From positions 1-53,178 of the forward strand of contig NZ_JACJQV010000192.1 in assembly GCF_014696875.1 (NCBI RefSeq): 53,178 bases of DNA, written 5' to 3'. Made by a program: the position numbers and the translations under genes. The stretch comes from Microcystis wesenbergii FACHB-1317 (GTDB taxonomy: Bacteria; Cyanobacteriota; Cyanobacteriia; Cyanobacteriales; Microcystaceae). Below are positions 53,071 to 53,178 of the stretch, one piece after another; the stretch's first letter is position 1; each line of letters opens with the position of its first letter. The notes below the pieces were generated by a model, which saw nothing but the letters and a program-made list of their open reading frames with translations, did no database searches and was not told the DNA's origin.

Positions 53071-53178
53071 ATGAAAGAGACAACCCCAGCCGCGATGCCC
53101 CCATGCTTTGACCGATGGTGTCGGCGGTTTGACAATTGCTTCAAAAACGAAGCGCAAAAAAACGGCTTCAGACAATAT
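53071..53178 (+). CDS. Transposase, N-terminal part (IS701-like), cut by the window end
   Basis: An open frame of 36 codons runs to the window edge: MKETTPAAMPPCFDRWCRRF and onward to KNGFRQY. From memory this resembles the N-terminus of IS701/IS4-type transposases of cyanobacteria; I cannot confirm it with a search. An insertion sequence therefore begins between 53010 and 53071. I could not define its terminal repeat. Confidence 0.6.
   Translation, partial: MKETTPAAMPPCFDRWCRRFDNCFKNEAQKNGFRQY

Noticed and set aside
52990-53175. Minus-strand frame of 61 codons at the right edge
   Set aside because: The plus strand carries a transposase-like N-terminus with a normal start, which explains the sequence better.

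Overview
The window looks like chromosome of a bloom-forming colonial cyanobacterium, most probably Microcystis or a close relative. The evidence is a BchH-type magnesium chelatase H subunit, a cyanobacterial flavodiiron protein lacking iron ligands, a DUF1815 protein, XisH/XisI homologues, CHAT-TPR proteins, frequent GCGATCGC (HIP1) octamers (for example 6656-6663 and 10044-10051), and a heavy load of small repeats and toxin-antitoxin modules. The genus call is inference; no marker gene in the window settles it.

Layout. (1) 0.5-6.3 kb: a cell-elongation locus on the minus strand (mreB, mreC, mreD, then a bifunctional class A penicillin-binding protein), divergent from a small ssb. (2) 6.5-25.5 kb: a class IV aminotransferase and gcvP, interleaved with a large surface-glycan or glycosylation set. 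This set has several GT-C type membrane glycosyltransferases (ArnT/GT39-like and Alg9/GT22-like), three GT2 enzymes (one a Dpm1-GtrA fusion), a CmoB-like methyltransferase with a coiled-coil N-terminus, and a Tat-exported SUMF1-domain protein. (3) 25.5-32.5 kb: housekeeping genes, namely DUF1815, rpe, an inositol-phosphatase/HisN-like enzyme, a coiled-coil membrane protein with 14-residue repeats, an M41-like membrane peptidase, and hypF. (4) 32.9-40.9 kb: a flavodiiron protein, a UPF0175/DUF3368 toxin-antitoxin pair, a 282-bp duplicate of the flavodiiron 3' end, bchH, moaC and tRNA-Arg(ACG). (5) 41-53 kb: an accessory, defence-like island. It holds a TPR membrane protein, a VapC-type module with a duplicated antitoxin, a HigB/HigA pair whose toxin carries an early nonsense codon, a DUF433/DUF5615 module, a TIR-ATPase protein, XisH/XisI, a 1438-residue ATPase-TPR-CHAT protein and a secreted FecR-like protein. 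The window ends inside a transposase gene.

The most interesting unit is 45.2-53.0 kb. Two proteins carry related AAA-like ATPase cores (each with an MGKSS P-loop), one fused to a TIR domain and the other to TPR repeats and a caspase-like CHAT protease domain. Between them sit a nuclease-like XisH and XisI. Two related 33-nt palindromes bracket the TIR-xisH-xisI block. I infer a signalling, abortive-infection or programmed-death locus; no function is demonstrated by sequence alone.

The intergenic regions carry several families of short mobile or repeated DNA: heptamer arrays, at least three MITE-like elements (one beside an uninterrupted copy of its target site), tandem duplications and decayed gene fragments.
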